Shown: one piece after another, positions 6,302 through 8,041 of the stretch
Layout of the letters: every line of letters begins with the position of its first letter
How positions within the stretch are numbered: the stretch's first letter is position 1
NCBI GenBank assembly: GCA_002346435.1
Contig: DDZT01000030.1
Location: 1-8,041 of the forward strand
Source of the DNA: Anaerolineales bacterium UBA3001
GTDB taxonomy: Bacteria; Chloroflexota; Anaerolineae; Anaerolineales; UBA11657
Direction of reading: 5' to 3'
Length of the DNA: 8,041 nucleotides
The notes under the pieces: generated by a model
What the model was told of the DNA's origin: nothing
The model's database searches: none
What the model saw: the letters and a program-made list of their open reading frames with translations, nothing else
Translations under genes and position numbers: made by a program

Positions 6302-8041
6302 ATGTCTAATACTAGACCGCCTTTGGAGCGGGTACGTAATATCGGAATTATCGCGCATATCGACGCTGGGAAGACTACCTGTACAGAAAGAATTCTGTAC
6401 TACACTGGTCGTACACATCGAATTGGCAATGTCGATGATGGCAACACCGTTACAGACTGGATGGAGCAGGAGCGTGAAAGAGGCATAACAATTACAGCCG
6501 CTTCGATATCGGCTGAATGGAATGAGCACCTTATCAACTTAATAGATACACCAGGGCATATTGATTTCACAGCTGAAGTGCAGCGATCATTACGTGTATT
6601 AGATGGAGGGGTAGTGGTGTTTGATGCTGTTCAAGGTGTAGAGCCACAGAGTGAGACTGTTTGGCGTCAGGCGGACAAGTATGAGGTTCCTCGCCTGTGT
6701 TTTATCAACAAAATGGATCGCGTAGGAGCTGATTTTAATAGAGCAGTTGACATGATCCGTGATCGGCTTGGTGCTAATCCAGTAGCTATGCAGATTCCAG
6801 TAGGTGCCGAGGCTGATTTTGTTGGTGTGATTGATCTGATAGATATGCAGATGATCAGTTGGGGTGATGATCTGGGAGCTAATAGGGTTTATGATGAAAT
6901 TCCTGAAGAGCTTCGTGTTGATGCGGAAATTGCCCGAACAGATATGTTAGAAAAAGTATCTGAGCATGACGATGAATTGCTCGAAATGTTTTCTGATGAA
7001 ATTGCACCAAGCTCATTGGAGCTACGCGCCGGTATTAGGAGAGCTACTATAGCGAATGCTATTAGTCCAGTATATTGTGGAACAGCTCTAAAGAACAAAG
7101 GTGTACAACCAGTTCTTGATGCCATTGTAGAATACTTGCCCTCACCTAATGATGTTCCAGCAGTAGTAGGAACAAATCCAGTAGATGGCGAATCGGTTGA
7201 GCGCAATGCGGATGAACACGGACCGCTATCAGCCCTTGTTTTTAAGATTGTAAGCGATCCATATGTGGGAAGGTTGGCTTATTTTCGCGTGTATTCTGGG
7301 CGTATAGAAGCAGGTGCAAAAGTGCAGAATACAACAAAAGGTATGCGAGAAAGATTGGGTCGAGTGATTAGGATGTACTCAGATCGTAGAGAGGAAGTGG
7401 AGGAGGTTTTAGCTGGTGACATAGCCGCTACTTTGGGTTTGAAGAATACGTTCACCGGTGAAACTTTGTCCGATTTGAGTGAGCCGATTGTGTTGGAAAA
7501 CATTGTTTTTCCTGAGCCCGTCATATCGGTAGCTGTAGAACCGAAAACTTCGGGGGACCAGGATAAAATGGGTTTGGCATTGCAAAAATTATCTGAGGAA
7601 GATCCTACGTTTAGGGTTCGCTCTGATGAAGATACAGGCCAGACGATTATTTCCGGCATGGGTGAGCTTCACCTGGAGGTAATAATTGATCGAATGATGC
7701 GAGAGTTTAAGGTGCAGGCAAATGTCGGTCGTCCGAGAGTGGCTTATCACGAATCGATACGCAAATCTGTAGAAAAGGTGGAGTATCGGCATGTCAAACA
7801 GTCAGGTGGTCGTGGACAATTTGCGCATGTTGTACTGAAAATAGAACCTGGAGAACCTGGGTCAGAAATTACTTTCAGCAGTGAAATTGTGGGAGGCGTA
7901 ATTCCGAAGGAGTATATTAGGCCGGTAGAGAGAGGAATACGCAGTGCAGCAGAAACAGGAGTACTAGCAGGATATCCTGTAACCGATGTAAATGTTACGT
8001 TGTATGATGGTTCTTTCCATGATGTCGATTCTAGTGAAATG
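6302..8041 (+). CDS. fusA: Translation elongation factor G (3' end outside the window)
   Basis: EF-G is the GTPase that drives mRNA-tRNA translocation on the ribosome. 580 codons are open to the last base, of about 700 expected; the rest of domains IV and V lies beyond. Seen in order: G1 AHIDAGKT (18-25), switch I ERERGITITAA (57-67), G3 DTPGH (82-86, with catalytic His86), G4 NKMD (136-139), the G5-like GTALKNKGVQ (260-269, Thr where Ser is common), domain II from about 285, SGMGELHLEV (451-460) of domain III, and the start of domain IV with SGGRGQFAHV (501-510). These mark a canonical EF-G. An in-frame TGA at 6290-6292 makes ATG 6302 the start. No Shine-Dalgarno sequence is evident in the 20 bases before it; the 62-base gap after rpsG holds only a weak 5-bp inverted repeat (6271-6275 with 6285-6289). 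tuf would be a natural next gene. Confidence 0.98.
   Translation, partial: MSNTRPPLERVRNIGIIAHIDAGKTTCTERILYYTGRTHRIGNVDDGNTVTDWMEQERERGITITAASISAEWNEHLINLIDTPGHIDFTAEVQRSLRVLDGGVVVFDAVQGVEPQSETVWRQADKYEVPRLCFINKMDRVGADFNRAVDMIRDRLGANPVAMQIPVGAEADFVGVIDLIDMQMISWGDDLGANRVYDEIPEELRVDAEIARTDMLEKVSEHDDELLEMFSDEIAPSSLELRAGIRRATIANAISPVYCGTALKNKGVQPVLDAIVEYLPSPNDVPAVVGTNPVDGESVERNADEHGPLSALVFKIVSDPYVGRLAYFRVYSGRIEAGAKVQNTTKGMRERLGRVIRMYSDRREEVEEVLAGDIAATLGLKNTFTGETLSDLSEPIVLENIVFPEPVISVAVEPKTSGDQDKMGLALQKLSEEDPTFRVRSDEDTGQTIISGMGELHLEVIIDRMMREFKVQANVGRPRVAYHESIRKSVEKVEYRHVKQSGGRGQFAHVVLKIEPGEPGSEITFSSEIVGGVIPKEYIRPVERGIRSAAETGVLAGYPVTDVNVTLYDGSFHDVDSSEM

Noticed and set aside
6276..6488. Plus-strand 70-codon frame overlapping the start of fusA
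   Set aside because: It overlaps the conserved EF-G N-terminus and G1 motif in another frame and resembles no known protein.
6889..7659. Minus-strand frames of 105 and 126 codons within fusA
   Set aside because: Both are antisense to conserved EF-G domains; serine-rich composition is the usual product of reading such genes backwards.

Overview
The window carries a housekeeping transcription/translation locus read entirely on the + strand: the 3' part of an atypical SDR (NAD(P)-binding) gene, a long gene-free leader, rpoB, a structured 221-base spacer, rpsL, rpsG and the first 580 codons of fusA. The DNA is moderately AT-rich. RpoB has Chloroflexota-like features: an N-terminal ELFDEISPI signature, a large insertion before the C-terminal DGRTGE motif, and no Gram-negative-type signatures that I recognise. 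S12 carries the extra N-terminal segment also seen in Firmicutes. My best guess is an AT-rich member of Chloroflexota (Dehalococcoidia/SAR202-like), with moderate to low confidence.

Layout. 1-600: C-terminal two thirds of an NDUFA9/NmrA-like SDR. 601-1172: no gene. This stretch holds a near-consensus sigma70 promoter with an extended -10 (729-757), so the rpoB message probably has a leader of about 410 nt containing an A-rich tract framed by a long-range pairing. 1173-5087: rpoB, full length, catalytic and rifampicin-region residues intact, with an insertion of roughly 90 residues or more containing a repeated helical motif. 5088-5308: a second promoter of the same architecture (5119-5147), then two stem-loops. 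The second resembles the helix 43 region of 16S rRNA, part of the S7 binding site. 5309-6239: rpsL and rpsG. 6302-8041: fusA, open at the right edge.

How it works together. The two promoters suggest two transcription units, rpoB alone and rpsL-rpsG-fusA (the str operon). The 16S-like leader ahead of rpsL offers a simple hypothesis: free S7 represses its own operon by binding a mimic of its rRNA site, as in E. coli, but from the 5' leader instead of the rpsL-rpsG gap, which here is only 46 bases.

The most notable gene-order fact is what is missing. rpoC, which follows rpoB in most bacteria, is not between rpoB and rpsL, and rplJ/rplL are not upstream of rpoB. No rho-independent terminator, CRISPR, mobile element, tRNA or rRNA gene was found. 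I see no new multi-gene system here; the novelty lies in gene order, RNA leaders and the RpoB insertion.
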